From Variovorax sp. WDL1 (lineage in GTDB: Bacteria; Pseudomonadota; Gammaproteobacteria; Burkholderiales; Burkholderiaceae_C), in NCBI RefSeq assembly GCF_001541225.1, contig NZ_LMTS01000327.1, positions 56,129 to 120,128 on the forward strand: DNA of 64,000 nucleotides, given 5' to 3'. This document shows positions 44,293 through 51,691 of the stretch, piece by piece. Position 1 is the first letter of the stretch. Each line of letters opens with the position of its first letter. The notes beneath the pieces are model-generated. The model ran no database searches and was not told where the DNA came from. It saw only the letters and a list, made by a program, of their open reading frames with translations. The translations under genes were made by a program, and so were the position numbers.

Positions 44293-45030
44293 TCAAAGCT
44301 GGCGGTAAACGGCGCCGGCCAGGCTCAGCAGCACCTCGCGCGGCAGGTTGCCCGTCAGCGCATAGCCGAAGCCCTGGTCGACCCAATAGAAGCTCGATAC
44401 CGGCCCCTCGGCCGAGTAGCGGAAGGCTGTTTCTCCCGGCTGCGGCGGTCGCGCCGCAGCGGCCTCCACGCTCCCGATATAGAGCGTCAGGCGCTCGCCG
44501 TCGCCCCGCTCGAACATGAACTGTGCCCGCGCGCCCGGGACACCGGGCAGCAGACGACCGCCGACAAGCGCGTAGCCCTGGGCCGACAGGTCTGGCACCT
44601 TGAGCGGCTTGTCCAGCCGCTTCGAGAGCCATTGCACCAGATGCTGCTGCTCGGCCGCGGCAACCTCGACGGGGTGGCGCGTCTCGGGCGTGTAGACCCG
44701 GTGGGCCACCGCGGCGGCATGTACGAACTCGCGCGTCGGCGGCGCCTTGGCCAGCAAGGCCTGGCGCTGGGTCGTCCATTCCAGGCTGCCCAGCCAGCCG
44801 GCGCCGAAGGCGATCAGCAGGCCCGCCGCGATGCCGCTCCAGCGGATCCAGCGCGCATGCTGATCCTGGCGCGCCGCAACCATTTCCGCGGCTGCCAGCA
44901 GGGAAGGCGGGATGGGCTCGTCCAGCACCTCGCCGTGCAGCCGTCGCAGCGCATCGCGTTGGGCCCGCCAGGCGGGCTGGTCGGTGTCGGGGGGCGAGGA
45001 GGGAGTCGGCTTCATGACACTGCGCTTCAC
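44293..45030 (-). CDS. Single-pass membrane anti-sigma factor
   Basis: A 245-residue protein coupled to the ECF sigma gene by a GTGA overlap (GTG start at 45030; an ATG at 45015 is the alternative). The cytoplasmic N-terminus carries RRLHGEVLDEPIPPSLL, typical of RsiW/COG5662-type anti-sigma factors. One TM helix (about 64-84, IAAGLLIAFGAGWLGSL) and a periplasmic sensor region follow. The first helical, His-containing (ZAS-like) part usual in relatives is short or missing. It should sequester the partner sigma factor at the membrane. Confidence 0.85.
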   Translation of the reverse strand: MKRSVMKPTPSSPPDTDQPAWRAQRDALRRLHGEVLDEPIPPSLLAAAEMVAARQDQHARWIRWSGIAAGLLIAFGAGWLGSLEWTTQRQALLAKAPPTREFVHAAAVAHRVYTPETRHPVEVAAAEQQHLVQWLSKRLDKPLKVPDLSAQGYALVGGRLLPGVPGARAQFMFERGDGERLTLYIGSVEAAAARPPQPGETAFRYSAEGPVSSFYWVDQGFGYALTGNLPREVLLSLAGAVYRQL

Positions 45031-45536
45031 TTGAGGCGGCGCAGCCCGGGGCGGCCGGCTGCCGGCGGCGGGGCGCCTTCCATCAGTTCCTGCAGGCGCA
45101 CGCGCGCCCGCGCCAGGCGTGACATGACGGTGCCGAGCGGAACGTTCAGCACCCTGGACAGTTGGGCGTACGACATGTCTTCGAGCGCCACCAGCAGCAG
45201 TGCGGCGCGCTGCTCCTCGGGCAGGAGGAGCAGGCAGCGCTGCAGGTCTATGGCGCGGTCGCGCGCGCCCCCCGCGCCGGGCAATTGCGCGGCAATCTCG
45301 TCGATGTCGACCACGGCGCGCGGCGGAGCGCGCCGCATCTGGCTAGCAAACACGTTGTGCATGATGGTGAACAGCCACGCTCGCAGGTCGCTGCCGACGA
45401 TCCACAGCTGCCATTTGCGGCAGGCGCGTTCCAGCGTGTCCTGGACCAGGTCATCGGCCGCCCAGGCGTCGCCGGTCAGCGCGCGTGCGTAGCGCCTGAG
45501 GCTGGGGATATGGTCGATGAGTGCGCGGGAATCCAT
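45027..45536 (-). CDS. ECF-family RNA polymerase sigma factor
   Basis: A 169-residue group 4 sigma factor. Sigma region 2 (about 8-75) has IPSLRRYARALTGDAWAADDLVQDTLERA. Sigma region 4 (about 100-155) has LLLLPEEQRAALLLVALEDM and LNVPLGTVMSRLARARVRL. It is coupled to its anti-sigma gene. A candidate self-recognised promoter lies directly upstream, with a predicted transcript start at or next to the ATG. The inducing signal is not apparent. Confidence 0.9.
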   Translation of the reverse strand: MDSRALIDHIPSLRRYARALTGDAWAADDLVQDTLERACRKWQLWIVGSDLRAWLFTIMHNVFASQMRRAPPRAVVDIDEIAAQLPGAGGARDRAIDLQRCLLLLPEEQRAALLLVALEDMSYAQLSRVLNVPLGTVMSRLARARVRLQELMEGAPPPAAGRPGLRRLK

Positions 45537-45542
45537 TGCTGC

Positions 45543-45572
45543 ATGAACGCCGGAAGAGCGCAGCTTATTCCC
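45543..45572 (-). promoter_or_regulatory. Candidate ECF autoregulatory promoter
   Basis: On the minus strand GGGAAT (45567-45572) and CGTTC (45545-45549) are 17 bases apart, matching the GGAA-type -35 and CGTT-type -10 seen for many ECF sigma factors. The start would fall around 45536-45537, giving a leaderless or nearly leaderless sigma mRNA. A run of seven T residues just upstream (plus 45582-45588) may weakly terminate the preceding acetyltransferase transcript. Confidence 0.4.
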
Positions 45573-45590
45573 AGCGCCGCGAAAAAAACA

Positions 45591-46172
45591 TCAGCCGTGT
45601 CCGGCGGCTCGCAGTACCCGCGGCTTGATGGCCTTGGCCGGGTTTCCCCCATAGACGGTCCAGGCTTCCAGCGAACGGAAGGCCACGCCGCGCGCGCCCA
45701 GTACCGCGCCTTCACCCACCTCCACGCCCGGCCCGACGAAGGCTTCGGCTGCAATCCAGGCACCGGCGCCGATCACGATCGGGCTGGCCGTCAACTGGAA
45801 TGTGGCCGAGGCGATGTCATGACTGCCGGCACAAAGATGCGCGCCCTGCGACACCAGTGCGGCACGGCCCAGCGTGATCGGCGCCATGTTGTAGCAATTG
45901 ACCCGCTCGGCCAGGAGGGCGCGATCCGCGAGGTGGAGGTGGGGCGGATACCAGACCCGCGCGCTGCCGCGCACGTCGCTGGCCTCGCCCAGCTTCGCGC
46001 CGAAGAGCTTGAGCAGGAAGCGGCGCCAGAAGCGCATCTGTGGTGGCGTCCAGGAGGCCAGCAGCGCCCAGCTCACGTTCCAGGCTGCGCGCAGCAGTCG
46101 GTTGCGCAGCGAGAAGCTCGGGCCGCCCTCCAGGGGATTGGTTCGCTGGGCATCGAGAGGTTGGGCGGCCAT
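45591..46172 (-). CDS. WcaF-like hexapeptide acetyltransferase
   Basis: A 193-residue left-handed beta-helix acyltransferase. Features are a basic N-terminal helix region (NRLLRAAWNVSWALL) and hexapeptide turns (VWYPPHLHLADRALLAERVN, ITLGRAALVSQGAHLCAGSHD, WIAAEAFVGPGVEVGEGAVLG). The C-terminal VYGGNPAKAIKPR is typical of WcaF/colanic-acid type O-acetyltransferases. It probably acetylates a surface polysaccharide, but no glycan genes are adjacent. Confidence 0.82.
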   Translation of the reverse strand: MAAQPLDAQRTNPLEGGPSFSLRNRLLRAAWNVSWALLASWTPPQMRFWRRFLLKLFGAKLGEASDVRGSARVWYPPHLHLADRALLAERVNCYNMAPITLGRAALVSQGAHLCAGSHDIASATFQLTASPIVIGAGAWIAAEAFVGPGVEVGEGAVLGARGVAFRSLEAWTVYGGNPAKAIKPRVLRAAGHG

Positions 46173-46198
46173 GGCGTCGTTCCTTCTTGGGCCTGTTG

Positions 46199-46675
46199 TT
46201 AACGGTGGCGGCTCTTCATCGCGCGCTCGACCTCGCGCTTGCCTTCGCGGTCCTTGATGGTGTCGCGCTTGTCATGCTCGGCCTTGCCCTTGGCCAGCGC
46301 GATCTCGCATTTCACCTTGCCGGCCTTCCAGTGCAGGTTGAGCGGGACCAGCGTGTAGCCCTTCTGCTCGACCTTGCCGACCAGGCGGCGGATTTGCTCC
46401 TTGTGCAGCAACAGCTTCTTGGTGCGCACCGAGTCCGGGTTGATGTGCGTCGAAGCGGATTTCAGCGGATTGATCTGGCAGCCGATGACGAACAGCTCCC
46501 CGTCCCGGATCACGACATAGCCGTCGGTCAGCTGCACCTTGCCCTCGCGCAGCGACTTGACCTCCCACCCTTCCAGCACCATGCCGGCCTCGAAGCGTTC
46601 TTCGAAGAAATAGTTGTACGCGGCCTTCTTGTTGTCGGCGATCCGGGAGGAGGTGTCTTGTTTTTTGGTGGCCAT
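46199..46675 (-). CDS. smpB: SsrA-binding protein SmpB
   Basis: A 158-residue partner of tmRNA in trans-translation rescue of stalled ribosomes. NKKAAYNYFFEERFEAGMVLEGWEVKSLREGK and the basic C-terminal tail (DKRDTIKDREGKREVERAMK) are characteristic. The start MATKKQDTSSR at 46675 is chosen over an ATG 36 bases upstream. It is divergent from ratA, as in many Proteobacteria. No ssrA gene is in the window. Confidence 0.97.
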   Translation of the reverse strand: MATKKQDTSSRIADNKKAAYNYFFEERFEAGMVLEGWEVKSLREGKVQLTDGYVVIRDGELFVIGCQINPLKSASTHINPDSVRTKKLLLHKEQIRRLVGKVEQKGYTLVPLNLHWKAGKVKCEIALAKGKAEHDKRDTIKDREGKREVERAMKSRHR

Positions 46676-46848
46676 GGCTTCGTCAGGTGGGGGCGCATGG
46701 CATCCACACAACGGTCAACGCACACACCGTGCGATTCTATGAAATGAACCGCGCTCGGGATGGTCCGTGCCGAATCCGCGTCGCGAGGCGCCGATGGGCC
46801 TGCGCGGCGGCCCTTCATACAATCGAACGCCGCCCCCCATTCGATTTC

Positions 46849-47295
46849 ATGAAAGCAGTCCACAAGTCCATCCTGATCTGGTACAGCGCCCAGGAGATGT
46901 ACAGCCTGGTCACCGACGTGGCGAAGTATCCCGAGTTCCTTCCCTGGTGCGACAAGGCCCGCGTGATCGAGCAGGACCAAGCGGGCATGACGGCAGAGGT
47001 CGGCCTGGCCTTCAGCGGCTTTCATCACAGCTTCACCACCCGCAACACCCATGTGCCGGGCCGCGAGGTGCATCTGCGGCTGGTCGACGGCCCCTTTTCC
47101 AATCTCGACGGCGTCTGGAAATTCACTCCCGTGGGCGAGGAGGGCGAGCGCGCCTGCCGTGTCGAGCTGAACCTCAGCTACGGCTTCAGCAACTTCGCTC
47201 TGCAGGCGCTGGTCGGGCCGGTGTTCGACAAGATCGCCTCCAACCTCGTGGAAGCTTTCGTCAAGCGCGCCGAGCACATCTACGGCCAGAACTGA
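46849..47295 (+). CDS. ratA: RatA/START-like (coenzyme Q-binding) protein
   Basis: A 148-residue START/polyketide-cyclase fold protein of the RatA/COQ10 family. It begins MKAVHKSILIWYSAQEMYSLV and contains DVAKYPEFLPWCDKARV and GPFSNLDGVWKF. The name reflects E. coli RatA, described as blocking 70S association, while the mitochondrial relative binds coenzyme Q; either role could apply. A TACAAT box lies at 46818-46823. Its stop overlaps rnfH (TGATG). Confidence 0.9.
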   Translation: MKAVHKSILIWYSAQEMYSLVTDVAKYPEFLPWCDKARVIEQDQAGMTAEVGLAFSGFHHSFTTRNTHVPGREVHLRLVDGPFSNLDGVWKFTPVGEEGERACRVELNLSYGFSNFALQALVGPVFDKIASNLVEAFVKRAEHIYGQN

Positions 47296-47627
47296 TGCTC
47301 CAGGTGACGCTCGCGTATTCGCCGGCCCCGCGCGAGGTGTTCGAAGAGGAACTCGGCGTGGCCGAAGGCACCACAGTGCGCGATGTGGTGCAGGCGAGCA
47401 GTCTGGCCGCGCGCTACCCGCAGCTCGACTGGCAGGGCATGACGCCCGGCATCTGGGGCCGCGCCGTGGAATGGGAGCAGCCCGTGCACGCGCTGGATCG
47501 CATCGAGCTCTGCCGCCCGCTGACGGTCGATCCCAAGATCGCGCGACGGGAGCGCTTCCGGCAACAGGGGGCGCGGGGGACGGGACTCTTCGCACGCCGG
47601 CGCAAGGGCGGCAAGGCAGGGTACTGA
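47295..47627 (+). CDS. rnfH: RnfH-family ubiquitin-like protein
   Basis: A 110-residue beta-grasp protein of the RnfH/YfjF (UPF0125) family, usually paired with ratA and smpB as here. LQVTLAYSPAPREVFEEELGVAEGTT and VHALDRIELCRPLTVDPKIARRERFR are characteristic. Function is unresolved. The start at 47295 shares one base with the ratA stop, indicating coupling. Confidence 0.9.
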   Translation: MLQVTLAYSPAPREVFEEELGVAEGTTVRDVVQASSLAARYPQLDWQGMTPGIWGRAVEWEQPVHALDRIELCRPLTVDPKIARRERFRQQGARGTGLFARRRKGGKAGY

Positions 47628-47638
47628 GGGTCGTTCGA

Positions 47639-48178
47639 CTACTTGCAGTCGCTGTCGATCAGCGACTGAAGTCGCTGCGACTCCGCGGCGCGCATCTTGT
47701 CGTCCATGATCTCGCGCTCGCCCTGGGCATTCAGGCGGGCGACGCGGATGCCGCTGTCCATCGCGGCCTTGCCTTCACGCGCGCGCTTGCAGTTTTCGGT
47801 CTTGGCCTGGGCCACCTTCTGCGCCTCCGCGGCCTGCCGGGCCTTCTCCGCTTCCTCGGCCTTGCGAGTCTTTTCCTCGAGTTCCTTGTCCACGCCCGTG
47901 GGCTTGGGACTGCTCGCCGGGCGCGGCGCGGCTGCCGGCGCGGCGGCAGCCTGGACGCTGCCTGCGTCCGGCGCGGCAGCGGGAGCAGGACTGAAGCTGA
48001 GGCGAGAGGAAGCGGGGCCGGGGCGGCGAAGGATGTTCTTGTCGGGGATGTCGGGGGGCGGCGCCTGGTCGCTGAAGACCTTCTTGTTGTTCTGGTCGAC
48101 CCATTGCCACTGGGCCTGAACGGCCGTCGCCCCGAGAAGGCAGGCCGATCCGAGTATGAGCAGGTGCGCGAGCTTCAT
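47639..48178 (-). CDS. DUF4124 exported protein
   Basis: A 179-residue exported protein. It has a signal peptide (about 1-22, ending VQAQ), then the DUF4124 motif WQWVDQNNKKVFSDQAPPPDIP (about 23-45), an Ala/Pro-rich linker, and a charged helical segment (about 95-130, KELEEKTRKAEEAEKARQAA). Two Cys residues in the tail (NCKRA, SDCK) may form a disulfide. The family is widespread in Betaproteobacteria without known function. It is divergent from guaB and converges with rnfH, 11 bases away. Confidence 0.85.
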   Translation of the reverse strand: MKLAHLLILGSACLLGATAVQAQWQWVDQNNKKVFSDQAPPPDIPDKNILRRPGPASSRLSFSPAPAAAPDAGSVQAAAAPAAAPRPASSPKPTGVDKELEEKTRKAEEAEKARQAAEAQKVAQAKTENCKRAREGKAAMDSGIRVARLNAQGEREIMDDKMRAAESQRLQSLIDSDCK

Positions 48179-48329
48179 GGGGTGGCAGTTTAGCCGTGCC
48201 TTACGTTTTGCAACGTCTTACGTTGCCGTTTTCCATGTTTTGCGAGGCATTTGGCCAACATTCCCGATGCGCCCGCACGCCGACCGGGCATGGCGCCATC
48301 GTTACAATCCGTCTTTTGGAGCTTCACCC

Positions 48330-49799
48330 ATGCGCCTTCTCGGCAAAGCGCTCACCTTCGACGACGTGTTGCTGGTGCCAGCCTTCTCCCAGGTCCTGCC
48401 CAAGGACACCTCCCTCGCCACCAAACTCTCCCGCAACATCACGCTGAACCTGCCGCTGGTCTCCGCGGCGATGGACACCGTGACAGAGGCCCGCCTCGCG
48501 ATCGCCATCGCGCAGGAGGGTGGCATCGGGATCGTGCACAAGAACCTCACTCCCGCCGAGCAGGCTGCTCACGTGGCCAAGGTCAAGCGCTACGAATCGG
48601 GCGTGCTGCGCGACCCGGTGGTGATCACGCCTACCCACACCGTGCTGCAGGTGTTGCAGTTGTCGGAAGAACTGGGCATCTCCGGCTTTCCGGTAGTCGA
48701 CGGCGGCAAGGTGGTCGGCATCGTGACTGGCCGCGACCTGCGCTTCGAGAGCCGCTACGACGTGCCGGTGAGCGAGATCATGACGCCGCGCGAGAAGCTG
48801 ATCACCGTGCCCGACGGCACCACGCTGAGCGAGGCGAAGGCGCTGCTCAACAAGCACAAGCTCGAGCGCCTGCTCGTGATCAACAACGCCTGGGAGCTCA
48901 AGGGCCTGATCACCGTCAAGGACATCACCAAGCAGACCAGCTTTCCCAATGCCGCGCGCGACGCGAGCGGCCGGCTGCGCGTGGGCGCTGCTGTCGGCGT
49001 GGGCGAGGGCACCGAGGAGCGGGTCGAGGCGCTGGTCAAGGCTGGCGTCGATGCGATCGTGGTCGACACCGCCCACGGCCACAGCGCGGGGGTCATCGAG
49101 CGCGTGCGCTGGGTCAAGAAGAACTACCCGCAGGTCGATGTGATCGGCGGCAACATCGCCACCGGCGACGCCGCGCGCGCGCTGGCCGATGCGGGCGCGG
49201 ATGCCGTCAAGGTCGGCATCGGCCCCGGCTCCATCTGCACCACGCGCATCGTGGCCGGCGTCGGCGTGCCGCAGATCATGGCAGTGGACAACGTCGCGAC
49301 CGCGCTGCAGGGCAGCGGCATCCCGCTGATCGCCGACGGTGGCATCCGCTATTCAGGCGACATCGCAAAGGCCATCGCGGCCGGTGCCAGCACAGTGATG
49401 ATGGGCGGCATGTTCGCCGGCACCGAAGAGGCGCCTGGCGAAATCGTGCTGTTCCAGGGCCGCAGCTACAAGAGCTATCGCGGCATGGGCTCCATCGGCG
49501 CCATGCAGCAGGGCAGCGCCGACCGCTATTTCCAGGAAGCGACCACCGGCAACCCCAATGCCGACAAGCTGGTACCCGAGGGCATCGAAGGCCGCGTGCC
49601 CTACAAGGGCTCGATGGTCTCTATCGTCTACCAGATGTCCGGCGGCTTGCGCGCCAGCATGGGCTACTGCGGCTGCGCCACCATCGAAGAAATGAAGACC
49701 AAGGCCGAGTTCGTCGAGATCACCACCGCCGGCATCCGCGAGAGCCACGTGCACGACGTGCAGATCACCAAGGAAGCGCCGAACTACCGGGCGGAATAA
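48330..49799 (+). CDS. guaB: Inosine-5'-monophosphate dehydrogenase
   Basis: NAD-dependent IMP to XMP oxidation, the committed step of GMP synthesis. It has 489 residues. A TIM barrel is interrupted by two CBS domains (about 95-205). The catalytic loop GIGPGSICTTR holds Cys303, and ADGGIRYSGD and the flap region near SYKSYRGMGS are present. The start MRLLGKALTFDDV at 48330 is the family start. A TACAAT at 48303-48308 is a plausible -10. guaA follows nine bases after the stop. Confidence 0.97.
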   Translation: MRLLGKALTFDDVLLVPAFSQVLPKDTSLATKLSRNITLNLPLVSAAMDTVTEARLAIAIAQEGGIGIVHKNLTPAEQAAHVAKVKRYESGVLRDPVVITPTHTVLQVLQLSEELGISGFPVVDGGKVVGIVTGRDLRFESRYDVPVSEIMTPREKLITVPDGTTLSEAKALLNKHKLERLLVINNAWELKGLITVKDITKQTSFPNAARDASGRLRVGAAVGVGEGTEERVEALVKAGVDAIVVDTAHGHSAGVIERVRWVKKNYPQVDVIGGNIATGDAARALADAGADAVKVGIGPGSICTTRIVAGVGVPQIMAVDNVATALQGSGIPLIADGGIRYSGDIAKAIAAGASTVMMGGMFAGTEEAPGEIVLFQGRSYKSYRGMGSIGAMQQGSADRYFQEATTGNPNADKLVPEGIEGRVPYKGSMVSIVYQMSGGLRASMGYCGCATIEEMKTKAEFVEITTAGIRESHVHDVQITKEAPNYRAE

Positions 49800-49808
49800 G
49801 ACTCGCCC

Positions 49809-51422
49809 ATGCAACACCAGAAAATCCTCATCCTCGACTTCGGCTCCCAGGTCACGCAGCTGATCGCCCGGCGCGTGCGCGAGGCGCACGTGTACTCCGA
49901 AGTCCATCCCTGCGACGTCAGTGACGAATGGGTGCGTGAATACGCGAAGGACGGCACGCTCAAGGGCGTGATCCTCTCCGGCAGCCACGCCAGCGTCTAC
50001 GAGGAGACGACCGACAAGGCACCGCAGGCGGTGTTCGAGCTGGGTGTGCCGGTGCTGGGCATCTGCTACGGCATGCAGACCATGGCGCACCAGCTGGGCG
50101 GCAAGGTCGAGGGCGGGCACAAGCGCGAGTTCGGCTTCGCGGCAGTGCGTGCGCGCGGCCACACCGAGCTCCTGCGCGACATCGCCGATTTCAATACCGA
50201 CGAAGGGCACGGCATGCTCAACGTCTGGATGAGCCATGGCGACAAGGTCACCGAGCTGCCGCCGGGCTTCAAGCTCATGGCCTCCACCGAGAGCTGCCCC
50301 ATCGCCGGCATGGCCGACGAGGAACGGCATTTCTATGCGCTGCAGTTCCACCCCGAGGTCACGCACACGCAGCAGGGCAAGGCGATCCTCGAGCGATTCG
50401 TTCTTGGCATCTGCGGCGTCAAGCCCGACTGGGTGATGCGCGACCACATCGCCGAGGCCGTGGAGGCGATCCGCAAGCAGGTGGGCGAGGAGGAGGTGAT
50501 CCTCGGCCTGTCCGGCGGCGTCGACTCCTCGGTGGCTGCGGCGCTGATCCACCGCGCCATCGGCGACCAGCTCACCTGCGTGTTCGTCGACCACGGCCTG
50601 CTGCGCCTCGACGAGGGCGACATGGTGATGGACATGTTCGTCGGCAAGCTCCACGCCAAGGTGATCCGCGTCGATGCGAGCGAGCTCTTCCTCGGCAAGC
50701 TGGCCGGCGTCAGCGACCCGGAGGCCAAGCGCAAGATCATCGGCGGCGAGTTCGTCACTGTCTTCAAGCAGGAGGCTGCCAAGCTCACCAGTGCCGGGGC
50801 CAAGGGTGCCAAGTGGCTGGCGCAGGGCACCATCTACCCCGATGTGATCGAGTCCGGCGGTGCCAAGAGCAAGAAGGCCGTCACCATCAAGAGCCATCAC
50901 AACGTGGGCGGCCTGCCCGAGCAGCTGGGCCTGAAGCTGCTGGAGCCGCTGCGCGACCTGTTCAAGGACGAGGTGCGCGAGCTGGGCGTGGCCCTCGGCC
51001 TGCCGCCCGAGATGGTGTATCGCCATCCCTTCCCGGGCCCCGGCCTGGGCGTGCGCATCCTCGGCGAGGTGAAGAAGGAGTACGCCGACCTGCTGCGCCG
51101 GGCCGATGCGATCTTCATCGAGGAGCTGCGCAACTTCAAGGACCCGTCGTCCGGCAAGAGCTGGTACGACCTGACCAGCCAGGCCTTCACCGTCTTCCTG
51201 CCCGTCAAGAGCGTGGGCGTGATGGGCGACGGCCGTACCTACGACTACGTGGTTGCATTGCGCGCGGTGCAGACCAGCGACTTCATGACCGCCGACTGGG
51301 CCGAGCTGCCCTACGCGCTGCTCAAGAAGGTGTCGGGGCGCATCATCAACGAGGTGCGCGGGATCAACCGGGTGACCTACGACGTGTCGAGCAAGCCGCC
51401 GGCGACGATCGAGTGGGAATGA
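49809..51422 (+). CDS. guaA: GMP synthase (glutamine-hydrolysing)
   Basis: A 537-residue enzyme converting XMP to GMP. The N-terminal class I glutamine amidotransferase has LGICYGMQ with Cys86 and the downstream His-Glu pair in QFHPEVTHT. The ATP-pyrophosphatase domain carries the PP-loop LSGGVDSSVAA, and the C-terminal dimerisation domain ends NRVTYDVSSKPPATIEWE. It forms an operon with guaB. The 3' end of guaA is a known integration site for genomic islands, and the DNA that follows here is accessory in character. Confidence 0.97.
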   Translation: MQHQKILILDFGSQVTQLIARRVREAHVYSEVHPCDVSDEWVREYAKDGTLKGVILSGSHASVYEETTDKAPQAVFELGVPVLGICYGMQTMAHQLGGKVEGGHKREFGFAAVRARGHTELLRDIADFNTDEGHGMLNVWMSHGDKVTELPPGFKLMASTESCPIAGMADEERHFYALQFHPEVTHTQQGKAILERFVLGICGVKPDWVMRDHIAEAVEAIRKQVGEEEVILGLSGGVDSSVAAALIHRAIGDQLTCVFVDHGLLRLDEGDMVMDMFVGKLHAKVIRVDASELFLGKLAGVSDPEAKRKIIGGEFVTVFKQEAAKLTSAGAKGAKWLAQGTIYPDVIESGGAKSKKAVTIKSHHNVGGLPEQLGLKLLEPLRDLFKDEVRELGVALGLPPEMVYRHPFPGPGLGVRILGEVKKEYADLLRRADAIFIEELRNFKDPSSGKSWYDLTSQAFTVFLPVKSVGVMGDGRTYDYVVALRAVQTSDFMTADWAELPYALLKKVSGRIINEVRGINRVTYDVSSKPPATIEWE

Positions 51423-51691
51423 ATTGACGTCCTTCGGGGACTGTCGTCAGGTACTGGGGGGGCCCAGCTAGCGACTTCGTAGCTGTATTTCAGATATTTG
51501 AGGCATATCTGTTCTTCAGCAATCTTGCGCTTATCCGAATCCCGGGGATTCGACATGCCGGATCTGGCGCGACTTGCCGAACCATTGCGGGTCCTGGCGC
51601 GTCAGGACCTGCGACGATTCGACGTCCGGGCGCAGCATGTAGGCGTCAGCACGGGGGACAAGCGGAGAGCAATTCGGCAGCCTGCGCATCC
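51423..51691. other. Intergenic stretch after guaA with a hairpin and a 52-codon open frame
   Basis: No recognised gene. The left part (51480-51530) is AT-richer than its surroundings. A hairpin (GTCCTG-6 nt-CAGGAC) lies near 51592-51609, without a T-run. A minus-strand open frame from an ATG at 51689 to a TAA at 51531 would encode 52 residues containing the stretch RQDPQWFGKSRQIRHVES; I do not recognise it, and it could be a decayed remnant. No integrase or attachment repeat could be identified by eye. Confidence 0.4.
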
